64,000 nt of DNA from Phlebotomus papatasi. Its lineage: Eukaryota > Arthropoda > Insecta > Diptera > Psychodidae. Within the stretch, counting starts at the first letter, position 1. Each line of letters begins with the position of its first letter. The position numbers were made by a program, and so were the translations under genes. The DNA lies in assembly GCF_024763615.1 (NCBI RefSeq), contig NC_077223.1:48608627-48672626 (forward strand), written 5' to 3'. This document shows, in pieces, positions 58,901 through 63,868 of the stretch. The notes beneath the pieces were generated by a model. The model was not told where the DNA came from. It ran no database searches and saw nothing but the letters and a program-made list of their open reading frames with translations.

Positions 58901-60194
58901 AAAAAAAGGTCTTTAAAATCGGTTATTATACACCGAAGATAAGTGTAGTACGATCGAGTTATTAGTTCACTTTAAAGAAAACCGAACTATCGTTAAAAAT
59001 ATCCCAACTTCAGGTACCATTATATTAATAATTTCATCGAAATGAAAAAGAAGGACTTCAGCTATAATATTATAACTAAACAAAATTCAAAATTTTTATT
59101 TATATCACACAATAACTTTTGTTTTGTAAACATGTTTTTGACATTTCTGTGAGAGTAAATGATATGTAGATCTAGTCATCTCGCTCATTCTCACAGAAAA
59201 TTTTGAAAACATGTTTACAAGTAAAAGTTATTGTACGTTGATCATTATGTCCAATGCACAATAACTTTTGTTTGCAAACATGTTTTCAAAATTTCCTATA
59301 AGAGAGAGCGAGATTACTAGATCTCGGTTTCATTCACTCTCATTGAAGTGTCAAAAACATGTTTACAAAACAAAAGTTATTGTGCATTGGGCATTATGCC
59401 CAACGCACAATAAATTTTGTTTGTAAACATGTTTTCAAAATTTCATATGAGAGAGAGCGAGATGACTAGATCTCACTTTCATTCACTTTCACTCAAATGT
59501 CAAAAACATGTTTACAAAACAAAACTTATTGTGCGCTGGACATTATAATAGCATTGTCTATAAATATTTAATACAACGCAAAAGAATATGTACAAAAGTG
59601 TCCCATAAGTTAATCTTTAAGCAAATAAAATGCCGTAGAATATTTACAGAGTGTATGAAGAAATAAAATAATCTGAATGTCCATATTTATCCGTAATGAT
59701 TATTTAGATTTTGACCCACAACGAAAAAAAAGATAAATTTATTACAATTTAAGAGAAAAATATTGTCTTTAACAAATTATTTTAAAATTATATCCATTAT
59801 ATTCTCTAGAAAACGTCTCAATACACCAAACAAACAAGTAAACTCTCCCAAAGAAATATTCAAGAATACTAAAGTTAAAATAAAATTCAATGTCAATTCT
59901 TTTTTTCCGTGTATATCAATAGAGAAATGCAATGTCAAAAAAAAATTATTTGCCAATAAAAAAAGTACTATAATCTTAAAATATGATACAAAAACCAAAA
60001 TAACAAAAAAACATTCTGCGTACAGAAAATCCAAAAGATAAGGAAGTGAAAAGAATTTATAATGAAGGGATAAAATTATAATTTTGGAAAAATTTTGACT
60101 TTGTTACCGTGATTTTGGATGAATTACGTACATAGATATCGTTTACCTGGTGGCCAGGACCCACTCTTATTTCGCCCTGAGTGGAGGCCGCCAT
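23697..60194 (-). CDS. Gug: Atrophin/Grunge (RERE-like) corepressor, 19 coding exons
   Basis: Exons joined in phase: 60194-60147, 52985-52832, 52742-52663, 52601-52257, 52175-52076, 52014-51846, 49248-49057, 48989-45962, 41538-41192, 41113-40906, 40835-40741, 40470-40411, 39803-39723, 39622-39549, 36789-36743, 36659-36566, 36380-36286, 23963-23908, 23757-23697; about 1,777 aa. Seen in order: an ELM2 domain starting GEIRVGPGHQ, including LMMYLRAARSMAAF; a SANT domain with WTEDETKRFIKGLRQFGKNF and FYYLWKKTP; basic-acidic linkers; a 1,010-residue Pro/Ser/His-rich exon with Q14; then conserved C-terminal atrophin blocks (GDYNSCTRTDLEFKPVAG, Q17, TPALRQLSEYARPHV, NPAAISQLERERLG, a His-rich HAHSHTHLHLH run, LLRMSYADQIQ, AAEFQRLDRAHSFHEQYF). 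The family acts as a nuclear corepressor with histone deacetylases and nuclear receptors. An in-frame TAA 22-24 nt upstream fixes the start in this exon, so no BAH domain precedes ELM2 here. No GATA finger was found between SANT and the linkers. Exons 1 and 18-19 are assigned by phase and family likeness and are the least certain. Confidence 0.9.
24150..24565. mobile_element. Foldback element with about 100-150-bp arms
   Basis: GTTATCACACTTGCACATTA near 24,160 is repeated inverted as TAATGTGCAAGTGTGATAAC at 24,537-24,556. Pairing continues through GATTCACATTAATTGTCGC and, with more change, through TTGATAAAGAAGTGGACTTGG. It lies in Atrophin intron 17. A weak tRNA A-box-like GTGGGTCAGTGGATAGAG sits just outside at 24,128. 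Confidence 0.7.
24640..25696 (-). pseudogene. Non-LTR retrotransposon, 3' half (split by Gypsy)
   Basis: Minus-strand translation gives the later reverse-transcriptase motifs: KGIGQVSILGPLMFSLFIND (motif B), LYADDLQIY (catalytic YADD) and VKNLGIIFNTTLSW (thumb side), then a C-terminal segment with LYNSIPADNRTSADTIRLHF, as in jockey/CR1-type elements. A stop after IEN near 25,446 and other lesions show decay. The 3' end is purine-rich and finishes near 24,640 with ATTGTTATTGTTAT. The 5' half continues at 33,440. The minus orientation is the same as Atrophin. Confidence 0.8.
25697..26160 (+). repeat. 5' LTR of the Gypsy element
   Basis: Starts TGTTGCGAGCGCAACA (a palindrome) and ends TTTTTCCCAATA. 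Compared with the 3' LTR I see one difference, AGAAGGGAGG here against AGAGGGGAGG. An AATAAAAG word near the end (26,140) could serve as polyadenylation signal. The end is not the usual CA. Confidence 0.9.
26164..26182 (+). other. Primer-binding site of the Gypsy element
   Basis: TGGCGCCCGACGCAAAAGG begins 3 nt after the 5' LTR. TGGCGCC complements a tRNA 3' CCA end, as in many Gypsy elements. Which tRNA primes is not decided from memory. Confidence 0.7.
26595..28517 (+). CDS. gag: Gypsy gag polyprotein
   Basis: About 640 aa from MEDFNPKFL (an in-frame ATG at 26574 would add seven residues). The N-terminal part is charged and helical. A retrotransposon gag capsid core runs at about residues 320-455 (FLRDVERMAMIQG, AETWYDSFSEYLLSGTW, FREKFLSAFCNLESDF). 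Then follow Gly/Ser/Asn low-complexity repeats and a nucleocapsid region with a CCHC knuckle (CIHCKSNSHNVRSC). The second, CFKCGKIGTIYGLC, has Thr where His is expected. Gag forms the particle and binds RNA. The last 34 nt overlap the pol frame, which lies at -1. Confidence 0.93.
   Translation: MEDFNPKFLSEEQLDWELQARGIKWPASLEEARDLLKVAIAGGNPLFPVEGDAKKIRDDTLQVIKKFREQVGNIEVLFSKQAEIFTMFQHIENKLKFTSDPRDPKNALYGPALAELANFRQQFREQLKNYAASGKVGGAIPRPASPVQKTKRLKSPKKSLFSDCYVQEKKKVPFEKPTSKLSASSESFVPEFLKHPYLNLSQDRRDTFDIPNIGSTVSQPQDRPQSQFVTVEQFNVQNAQIKGLENILKNIQDSMEQLRLSCAGRRFRSSSRSSSVHSGEFRDSQPQNLSRHYPFPTPAPRRLKPLQLKDWGIRFSGDRKGKKAKIFLRDVERMAMIQGVSLQEVVWSIRLLLSDGAETWYDSFSEYLLSGTWEEFREKFLSAFCNLESDFAIRKKIEDRKQGVGENAEVFLASMLALFEELDEEISEVEKVRLIRRNLHYSLSNALLLYEIPTLAELSQKLKLIERNRSYAFLDRPRNVRFNEIGSFQESSTNNSESLARTSDQRGRSGGNNSSSWGNSRQSGRGGGRNSSSRDNGRNGGRNTNSSSIQRQGGGSNSSNGAEGTSQSSNSNPNSNLNSNSNPNSQFRKNSCIHCKSNSHNVRSCPTRPKYLCFKCGKIGTIYGLCPVCNPQQGEPNATQ
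28484..31690 (+). CDS. pol: Gypsy pol polyprotein: PR-RT-RNaseH-IN
   Basis: The frame is open from 28,484, overlapping gag by 34 nt at -1; the first ATG is at 28,562 (1,042 aa from there). Numbered from that ATG: aspartic protease LLDSGAS near 77; RT with YRRMPFGLVNSP and catalytic FLDDII near 375; RNase H with ADASDVGAGG near 521 and TTEKEAL; integrase zinc-binding HHCC (HFGF...CETC) near 710-750; and a DDE core in ADFIGPL, LTDNGSS and TERANRT (about 777-871). A C-terminal module (GDVVYRRSFVL, HRKDIKP) ends it. All key residues are present and no stop interrupts it, so this copy could be active. Expression is probably by -1 frameshift as Gag-Pol, or by reinitiation. Confidence 0.95.
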   Translation, partial: PSTGGTQCDPVVDRESEVAESPKNLSMDDSNDQDLISFVDTINVNSNTVGDLIQFESDNESLISDDSVPPSEVESFIIYPNGENRPYIKVKIFDIEEAMALLDSGASQSILGCGCMNLVKILKLVPRTSNIVVRVADGSTYLSTKVVDLMITFNGRTELIPTLLVPEISIPFTLGMDFWHAFGIQPVLLNALSTVPDSQDNQILLSQSERLELEKSIKNFLITTEDFFGCTDILKHTIDTGDNPPVRKPSYPVPYHLLPAVDIEIQRLVRMGVLREVSFSPWNSPPNIQMKKSGKIRICIDARGLNKVTIRDAYAIPNLESIINRIEGSKYLSSIDLSDAFLQIPLDEESQIKTSFAIPGRKMYCYRRMPFGLVNSPMTMARLMDIVIGCDLEPNVFCFLDDIIVLTQDFESHLKILNEVAGRLKKANLSINLEKSKFCMSELDYLGYILSTQGLSTNDGKVQAICNIPVPKTPKALRQFLGMAGWFRRFIPNFASISAPLTDLLKGNPLRIEWSPEADRGFSELKQLLVSAPILKLPDYSQPFIVRADASDVGAGGVLVQGVGNEEGVICYISRKFTAAEQKYSTTEKEALACLFCLRRFSQFLLHTKFTLETDHSALQWILSQKQARGRIGRWLLEFQQFDFDIVHRPGKSNVIADFLSRNVNTISTREDKWYASLYDQVSKSPSSLPEYKLEDGRLYKYIRYKTPLGTYSFRWRCCVPKGERQAILQKYHDDPTSAHFGFFKTFRRITEYFYWPCLRTDVRNYIRKCETCKKSKAPNYDLTPPMGNHVVASRPWEHLSADFIGPLVPSTMGHRFILVLIDKLTKYVLLYPLRNSTANSVIKILSQNVFPQFGVPRVLLTDNGSSFKSAQLQSFLRNLGVAQWFTSGYTPQANPTERANRTIVTAIRSYIGSKHTNWPKYLAEIGMAMRSSVHDTTQFSPYYLNFGQNMISHGDEYTHSDANTIPSIEERIKELKLARQKAMDGSKKCHESSKKRYDLRKKPGRFSVGDVVYRRSFVLSDANKKIQAKFCPWVKSKVLSVHGQTYELEDLNTHRKAVFHRKDIKPG
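31691..32971 (+). other. Gypsy 3' non-coding region, no env
   Basis: About 1.28 kb between the pol stop and the 3' LTR without an env-like frame. The last 60 nt are pyrimidine runs (TTTTTTTTTTCTCTTTTTTT) followed by GGTGACCCCGGGGTGTG, so a standard polypurine tract next to the LTR is not evident. A purine-rich stretch, GGCGGGAGATTTGGGGGGAT, lies farther upstream at about 32,533. Confidence 0.6.
32972..33435 (+). repeat. 3' LTR of the Gypsy element
   Basis: 464 bp, same start and end as the 5' LTR, followed by the CCTG duplication. GGAATAAAAGATTTTTCCC near the end may include the polyadenylation signal. Confidence 0.9.
33440..34330 (-). pseudogene. Non-LTR retrotransposon, 5' half (split by Gypsy)
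   Basis: Minus-strand translation in broken frames gives early RT motifs: DVVHAISRVKSNAMECDGVS, then PDSWKRALVVPIPKIPNPRS, SAFRPISRLPVLSKAFEFIL, LQSGFLKGSRHKGPLL and LVLLDFTKAFDSLPHNLLW (motif A). Upstream to about 34,330 lies linker-like sequence with VRHVALKGSNSL-like residues. The flank resumes exactly at the Gypsy target duplication, so this and 24,640-25,696 were once continuous. Confidence 0.75.
34331..35239. other. Intron sequence, no gene seen
   Basis: Part of Atrophin intron 17. Frames here are short and lack recognisable motifs. CATAATCCCG/CGGGATTATGCAC words near 34,440 and 34,850 form a weak inverted pair that may bound a decayed element. Confidence 0.3.
35240..35400 (+). repeat. 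Dispersed repeat family C, diverged copy
   Basis: Contains AACCGGTTTCAATCAGTTAC and a GCGACTTTTTGAGTGCTTAA-like phrase, similar to 905-1,330 and 12,520-12,830 but more changed. Confidence 0.4.
35770..36000. mobile_element. TA-flanked MITE, GGGGAAAG ends (pogo-like)
   Basis: TA at 35768-35769 and 36001-36002. Left end GGGGAAAGTGTGCTACCTTC; the right end reads inward GGGGAAAGCGCGCTACCTTC. 231 bp. Upstream at 35,415 another single end (GGGGAGATTGGGGCAAAAC) marks a partial element of a related type. Confidence 0.75.
36885..38392 (-). mobile_element. Diverged relative of the jerky-like element, reversed
   Basis: 36,885-37,190 corresponds in reverse complement to the right part of the jerky-like element (56,120-56,410), sharing CGTAAATTTTGCACC-like and ATTAAATTTTCATTTT-like words. 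37,986-38,100 shares CCACCCACAAAAACG with its left part near 54,945. The far end reads inward GGGGAAGGTTTTGCAGC next to TA. No coding sequence remains. A separate MITE is inserted at 37,527. Confidence 0.5.
37527..37849. mobile_element. TA-flanked MITE with CAGTAGACTCTC ends
   Basis: TA at both sides; left CAGTAGACTCTCTCAAATTC and right GAATTAGCGAGAGTCTACTG are inverted. 323 bp. Ends of this kind are typical of pogo/Tigger-related elements. It lies beside a copy of the GTGCAAGAACCGTTGAAACC repeat, also seen at 63,869. Confidence 0.7.
38395..38455 (-). ncRNA. Hammerhead-ribozyme-like core, left flank
   Basis: On the minus strand CTGAGGA (38450-38444) is followed by stem GTGAT...ATCAC and then GAAAC (38425-38421), matching the CUGANGA, stem II, GAAA order. 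Stem II pairs perfectly over five bases. Stem III would be very short and stem I is not obvious, so cleavage is unproven. Confidence 0.45.
38685..39010 (-). pseudogene. GIY-YIG endonuclease remnant of a Penelope-like element
   Basis: Contains CECGKIYIGRTSQKL followed after a frame change by a His/Asp-containing helix region (LVQHMREEQHRFNF, RRAHHLNVMEMYYIQKHE) and ends NRAEGSALSPWYSALIWNQ. This matches the family's endonuclease layout, in which a lysine or histidine region and a conserved E follow the YIG. Not functional as it stands because of the frame change. Confidence 0.65.
39105..39165 (+). ncRNA. Hammerhead-ribozyme-like core, right flank
   Basis: CTGAGGA at 39112-39118, stem GTGAT/ATCAT (one G-U pair) and GAAAC at 39136-39140. 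It is the inverted partner of the left copy. Confidence 0.4.
39898..39920. repeat. CT dinucleotide microsatellite
   Basis: An uninterrupted run of TC units in Atrophin intron 12. Confidence 0.8.
40921..40971 (-). repeat. Polyglutamine tract Q17 in Atrophin exon 10
   Basis: Seventeen Gln codons on the minus strand, mixed CAG and CAA, following the basic RKLAERERERRQ run. The mixture interrupts pure CAG repetition. Atrophins carry polyQ; expansion in human ATN1 causes disease, but nothing of the sort is implied here. Confidence 0.9.
41602..42102. mobile_element. 500-bp near-perfect foldback element
   Basis: Ends TACACAG plus A-run at left and its complement at right. Arms of about 240 bp pair nearly throughout (GTAAATGTTTGTGAATTCCT at 41,633 against AGGAATTCACAAACATTTAC at 42,053). 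CGTAAATGTTCGTAAA-type words repeat inside. Open frames on both strands are mirror images and not genes. In Atrophin intron 8. Confidence 0.8.
42170..42361. mobile_element. TA-flanked MITE, GGGGAAAG ends, copy 2
   Basis: Left GGGGAAAGCGCGCTAACTTC after TA; right GAAGGTAGCGTGCGTTCCC, slightly degenerate. 192 bp. Same family as 35,770-36,000, sharing ATAATATTATATTTTAATAG inside. Confidence 0.65.
42442..42653. mobile_element. TA-flanked MITE, GGGGAAAGTGC ends, copy 3
   Basis: TA at 42440-42441 and 42654-42655; left GGGGAAAGTGCTCTCCCTTC and right GAAGGGAGAGTACCTTCCCC. Arms continue through GAACGTTC. 212 bp. Confidence 0.75.
43120..43325. repeat. Minisatellite of about 40-bp GACGAAAGACGGTAACTG units
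   Basis: At least five imperfect units of the type GACGAAAGACGGTAACTGnnnAAGAGTTACAA (given with gaps) occur in tandem. The array lies in a long purine-rich strand (42,950-44,000). Confidence 0.65.
44117..44323. mobile_element. Penelope-type terminal-repeat palindrome with hammerhead-like cores
   Basis: Inverted arms of about 95 bp: AAACGATAAAAAGACACGAA at left, and its near complement ending in CTTTTTATCGTTT at right, with about 20 bp between. Each arm contains GTTTCGGAGGC...CCTCAGGTAT. On the minus strand the left arm reads CTGAGGA (44206-44200), stem GGAGG/CCTCC and GAAAC (44181-44177). The right arm has CTGAGAA, a core change. The layout is the same as the repeats at 38.4 and 39.1 kb but with a different stem II. 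Confidence 0.6.
44640..45033 (+). repeat. GC-rich retroposon with AAGTAAGTAAAG tail
   Basis: About 390 bp of GC-richer sequence (GTAACCAACTCCAGTGGGAA, GGGGCTAACAACCGCTCCCG) ending CCACCTAAATAAGTAAGTAAAG. The tail and composition suggest the 3' end of a non-LTR element or a SINE that borrows it. No frame recognised. Confidence 0.45.
45038..45174. mobile_element. Short TTAA-type MITE, relative of 1,619 copy
   Basis: TTAA at 45034-45037, then CTCGTTTCGGATC. The other end reads GAATGCGAAAGAG followed by TTAG, a mutated TTAA. Internal GGGTACCCAGCCCAAAGTCC matches the family end near 6,770 in reverse. Confidence 0.5.
45285..45515. repeat. Two diverged direct repeats
   Basis: AGCCTTCCATAAACCTTGTTCC near 45,281 and AGCCTTCCAGTGCCCTTGGTCC near 45,427, shown here as single phrases, each lead into ATGCC, a TTCTCAGAG word and AGTTA. 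The spacing is about 145 bp. Function unknown. Confidence 0.4.
48692..48733 (-). repeat. Polyglutamine tract Q14 in Atrophin exon 8
   Basis: Fourteen Gln codons, mixed CAG and CAA, after an acidic-serine stretch (DSTSSSSAKEC). Confidence 0.9.
49317..49560 (+). pseudogene. Non-LTR retrotransposon fragment, plus strand
   Basis: Plus-strand translation reads ALALSFSAAEYAAEVWEKS and then GIAPPTNKETNHL. This parallels ALALSFSVAEYAAEVWKRS and GIAPPRVRRQI of the minus-strand fragment at 50,180-50,818. A decayed copy of the same family in opposite orientation. In Atrophin intron 6. Confidence 0.65.
49738..50069 (+). mobile_element. tRNA-derived SINE
   Basis: The head resembles an RNA polymerase III promoter: A-box-like TAGCTCAATAGGCAAATCG and B-box GGTTCGATCC 45-50 nt later. 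It is followed by a body of about 250 bp. A TATTATTATTAATCGT phrase occurs after the head and again at the end (50,055). It is not a usable tRNA: acceptor pairing and the CCA end are lacking. Confidence 0.6.
50160..51640 (-). pseudogene. Non-LTR retrotransposon fragment, RT and C-terminus
   Basis: Minus strand. RT motifs A (VDLSVAFDTVNHRILLSKVY), B (NGLPQGSVLAPTFFNIYTND) and C (FLYADDLALAV) lie at 51,505-51,128. After frame breaks a C-terminal frame at 50,818-50,180 carries YLGVTLDRTLTYKTHC and AEYAAEVW. Clade within the jockey/CR1/RTE group not decided. Decayed and 5'-truncated. In Atrophin intron 6, same strand as the gene. Confidence 0.8.
51648..51745 (-). repeat. Dispersed repeat family B, deleted copy
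   Basis: AATGAGGGGCATCTTAATGG and GGGTCGACTTATG match the ends of the 21,637 copy, then the middle is missing before GACGTCATTTCTCA. Confidence 0.5.
53055..53088. repeat. CT dinucleotide microsatellite
   Basis: An uninterrupted CT run in the intron just upstream of Atrophin exon 2. Confidence 0.8.
53402..54307 (-). mobile_element. TTAA-family repeat, inverted copy without nested insert
   Basis: Reverse-complement counterpart of 6,759-8,020. It ends GGAGACGAAAGAG before TTAA (54308-54311). CCAAATGTCAAAATTATCGG near 53,805 shows the empty site of the 381-bp element. The start overlaps a CATAATTTTGGACAGT word that belongs to the pogo-like family of 8,449, so the left boundary is uncertain. Confidence 0.5.
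54614..56437 (+). mobile_element. Jerky/pogo-like DNA transposon with TIRs
   Basis: TA at 54612-54613 and 56438-56439 flanks inverted ends (GGGGGAGGCTTTGATGTTTC at left, GAAACATCAAAGCCTCCCCC at right, pairing on through GCATATA). 1,824 bp. It encodes a broken transposase with an intron. In Atrophin intron 1, opposite strand. Confidence 0.85.
55195..55897 (+). pseudogene. Jerky-like transposase, frameshifted and truncated
   Basis: MEKHTAKNKKLSSIDETV opens in one frame and the helix-turn-helix continues in another (QEALQEVVQKRLSLNKAAVI, FKIRRSTLFSRLKN). A CENP-B-type domain follows (EENLVNYLLAS, TRELAFSYAISIGQ, AWATGFLKRH). A 62-nt GT-AG intron (55646-55707) restores HS|ELSLRKPEAIS. The DDE domain begins with RIFNLDETGLSTV, whose first catalytic D is in NLDETG, and stops at TGA after QPPKVA. 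Jerky/Tigger proteins use this domain order. The remaining catalytic residues are lost. Confidence 0.8.
56516..57796. mobile_element. TA-flanked element with GGGGAGACCGGG ends
   Basis: TA at 56514-56515 and 57797-57798; left GGGGAGACCGGGTAGGTTTG and right CATACCTCCCCGGTCTCCCC. 1,281 bp, starting 79 bp after the jerky-like element. GGTTTGGGACA phrases recur inside. No transposase recognised, so likely non-autonomous. Confidence 0.75.
57934..58080. mobile_element. Short TTAA-type MITE, copy of 18,032
   Basis: Right end CTCTCGTCCATAAAGGG followed by TTAA; left end CCAGTAAAGGACGATTGGG preceded by CTAA, a mutated TTAA. GGTTACCCAAAAA inside matches the family. Confidence 0.55.
59105..59535. repeat. 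Three tandem palindromic units, about 150 bp each
   Basis: Each unit opens with CACAATAACTTTTGTTT plus GTAAACATGTTTT and closes with the inverted AACATGTTTACAAAACAAAA plus GTTATTGTG. Each has a GAGCGAGAT-ACTAGATCT centre. Units start near 59,106, 59,258 and 59,405, joined by GCATTGGGCATTATGCCC-like spacers that are themselves palindromic. Confidence 0.8.
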
Positions 60195-60292
60195 ACCGCC
60201 CAAGCTGTTACGAAGTTAAGGCTCGTCGTGACGTCGATTGTGGTGTCGTCACGGTCACTGTAAAGTCGACGGTTGGCTCGGATGGATGAGTT
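60147..60292 (-). other. First coding exon of Atrophin with 5' UTR part
   Basis: The acceptor CTTTTACAG ends at 60,293. The exon carries 98 nt of leader with an in-frame TAA at 60218-60216, then ATG at 60194 and 16 codons (MAASTQGEIRVGPGHQ) before GTAAAC. The acceptor shows that at least one more 5' UTR exon lies upstream. Confidence 0.75.
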
Positions 60293-60299
60293 CTGTAAA

Positions 60300-61754
60300 A
60301 GAAAAATAAGTTATAAATATTCACATGATGGGAATTAAAATCTCAATTAAAGATAATATATAGGATCTAATTGGGGACAGTGCCTCAGAATCTCTTCTAG
60401 GCGATAAGGTCTACACTTGCTATCTAAATTGTTTTCTGGTTTCACAAAAACACGAAGATATTAATATATAGGGTAAATGTCCTAATTCAAAACCATTTCC
60501 AGATGCTTTAACTTTGACAGAAGATTTAACACATTAAGTTCATATTTTTTTCTGAAGAGAATTACATAAATTTGCTCCATGACTCTCCTAGAATGTTACT
60601 GATTAGTGAAAATTCTTTAGATATAATTTGAAAACTTCTTAAACACAAGAAAAATACGCGAGTGTAAAATGCTGCTATTGGAAACAAATTAATCCAAATG
60701 GAGACAAGAGAAAGTTTCTAATTGGAGACAAACAGTGTAAGTGAAACCGTGACGAAAGGATTCCAAAACCTTATTGAGTTGCTTTTGAGTGCAGGGTTTG
60801 TTCTTATTCCTGATCTTTTCTCATTTCCCCATCTAAAACAATAAGAAGATCTCTCCAAAAAAATCATATTTCCGGGGTTTCCTATTGAAGCATTTGCAAA
60901 CACTTCAGAAGAACCCTTTTTGTTCACGAAATAGGTAATTATTTCATTTGAAAACTTCACGAACAATTTCGATCAAAATCGTAAGATTTTAAATAGGTAA
61001 ATAGGTACACTCAAAATTTGAAGGTTATTTGGCATTCAGTGTTTATCAATGATGAGTTGAGGGTCTATCCGCGAATAGTTTCAATTTTGATCAAGTAGGA
61101 GCATGTGGAATGGTCAAACCTTTTCTGTTCTCTTTAAGAGTTTGACGGTACCAGAGCAAGGAGTAATCGCAAAGGTCATAATTTTTATTGTGCTAAATTG
61201 TCAAAACCAAAAATTCCCAACAAAATATAACATTTGAATAAATTCAAAACTTCTGAATATGTCCCTTAAGTAAATCATTTAAAGAAAACAAAAACAAGAA
61301 AGGACTTTCGTATTATAAATTGACACTCTGAAAAATTTAAGGCAGAAAATTTCCCAGGTAGGTCCTGAAAGGTATAAAAATGTTATAAGAAATGTATAAA
61401 TGTTCGTGAGGATACAAACTTATAGCTGATTTTGCCTTTTCTAAATTTCGATAGAGTATATGACTCATTTGAAATAGCAGAGGCAATAGACGACTTTCAT
61501 TTAAGGGGTTACGTGGGTCACATAGACAAAAAATAACAGCATATTATTTAGTTTTTTTTTGACGTGAGATTAAGAATTGTCTAGCAAAAAATGTTTTCTT
61601 TTTTTTTCAAAAAAAGGTCTACGAAAATCAGATTCCATCGTCTGAATTTTTAAGATTTTAAAATGCAAATTTCAGAAAATACAGTTTAAGTACTTTAAAA
61701 TTCCTAAGAACTTAAAATAAAAAAGTATTATGTTAAAAAAAAATAGGGAAAATA
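60300..61754. other. Upstream intron of Atrophin, no gene seen
   Basis: AT-rich sequence without supported frames or clear repeat ends. It must contain or lead to the upstream UTR exon. Confidence 0.35.
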
Positions 61755-62183
61755 GGGTAAGTGCGCCAAATTTCGGCATAGTTGCATGCAAGCGTCAAAG
61801 TCTCAAGTTTGAAATGTTATATTTTAAATACAAATTAATTTTTTTAAATTCTTTCTTTTGTAAGAGTGTGGCTTGGAACCTTGTAAGGAGTTTACCGTCT
61901 TTATTTACTCTAAAATCATTCTTAATACATTTTAAAATGAATAAAAATATAGACATAGCTTTGGTGCCCTATTTCGGCAACCTTCATTCTCATAGTTCCT
62001 TATCCTTCGGGAATTCTTCCAATATCTTTTTCACGTCATCTCGTTTGTCGAAGCTACATTTTTTGTTATTCTTTTGCATTGTAATAATCTCTAGAGTACG
62101 TAAAGTCTAAAAGTTCATGGAAATTCGAGGAACAAAAAAGGTGGCCGAAATTGCAAGCTGGCCGGAATTTGGCACACTTACCC
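61755..62183 (+). mobile_element. Full copy of the GGGTAAGTGYGCC MITE family
   Basis: TA at 61753-61754 and 62184-62185; left GGGTAAGTGCGCCAAATTTC, right AATTTGGCACACTTACCC. 429 bp. Interior words such as CTTCATTCTCATAGTTCC are shared with the copies at 18,615 and 36,838-39,500. Confidence 0.75.
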
Positions 62184-63868
62184 TATGTTGTTTTCTAGTC
62201 TTTTTGACCCATGTTACCACTTAAGCGTACTTTCTGTAATACCGTTTTAAATTTTATGATTATCTTTCTTTTTTAAGATATAGCACAAATAAGAAAACTC
62301 ATAATCAGAGATAGAAATATTTGAACTATTAAATTAAGAGTAATTTCTCGCTAAAAGTTGCTTCAGCCAGAAAATTGTGTGACTATTCGTATTAAATAAA
62401 CTGTACTTATCCCTATATCAGGTAAGACCGCCTCAAGACCGTCATTACACAAATCACATTTACTGCGATAATATTACCTACTTTTATTAAGTTAAAAGTA
62501 CTTCAGTGTCCTCAATTATACTCATACGGATATTTCATCTAGAGGTTTGAAAATATGTTGACACTTCGTTTGCTTATTGTCGTCAGGTTTGCGTAACAGG
62601 TTGAGAAAAAACAGCAAATTTTTTTTGTTCAAAATTTTAAATTCACAAAATAAAGCAAAACACATTACCTATCACGTTCCTGACTAAAGTACTTTTTTTA
62701 CTGAAAGGTATGTCATGTTAATCAATTAAAAAAATGATAGTGTCAGTTTTATAAGCAAAAAGAGATAGTGAAAAAACAAATAATGTTCTTGCAAATTAAA
62801 GATATTTAGCACTTGTTAAGAGTTGAATATTTCAAACTTAACTTTTTTTCGAATATATAAATATTTAATTGATATTATATTATTTAATATAATGTAATTA
62901 AAATAACAATCACTAATATTTAAATTTAGATAAATCAAATAAATTTCACTACTGAATTTATTGAATTTAAAAATCCCGATAATTTGCTTGATGCCACTCT
63001 TTATCCGTATTATACTTTTTACCCTCTTTATACAATCAAATTTGTAAGCGCTCGGATGTCGTCTAAAAGAATAGAGTCACCACATGTAATCTTAAATACT
63101 ATTTTGAAATATGTTTAGCTTTACCGACACCGACCTTTATAATAAAAATTAAATAAATCGGTTACTATACTAAGTTAAAACATTTTATGCTAGTTCCAAA
63201 TGTCACCAATGATAGTAAGACAAATTTGCTCATAAACAAAAATTGTAAAGAAAGAGAATCACAGCTCCCATAAGCTTAAATAAGGTTGTCAGTGTATTTG
63301 CAATAGCAAATTACCACCCCTCTGCCAATAGTCCTCTAGTCGACTTTTTCACCCCTCAGAAAATATAATAAGCATTATTGAGCACGCCTGCGCATCAACG
63401 GAAACCACATCACACCCATATTGTTAACACTTTGCTTACACAGCCATCGTTCTGATGGTCCTGATACTTGCATCTCCGGCAAGAGCATCATCCTCACTCT
63501 ACTGCTACGTTAACGACATTTAAATAAGACCACAAAGATTGAAAGGGATTCAATTATTTACAGTGTAAGAAAGTAAAATAATAAAAAATGAAACCTAATG
63601 GAGAACGGACGGTTGATTGGTAGAACCGATTAGATTATTATTTTTTTTATGGAATAGTAACCAGATACTAGATAGAAAATGTACGGTAAGAAATACCGAC
63701 TTAAGGTTTTTTTTAAGTAAAAAGCTAAGTAAAGATAGGCAAGAACAAGTTTGTTTATGAGTTTGTCTGATCTAAATGAAATATTTCTATAGTTTGACGT
63801 AAAGGCCTGTACTCATGAGAAGAATTTGCATCAAAATTTTAGATTTTGACGTAAATATCTCCTAAAAC
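62184..63868. other. AT-rich stretch, nothing recognised
   Basis: No frame, RNA gene or bounded repeat can be supported here. It may hold an Atrophin 5' UTR exon or promoter. Confidence 0.3.
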
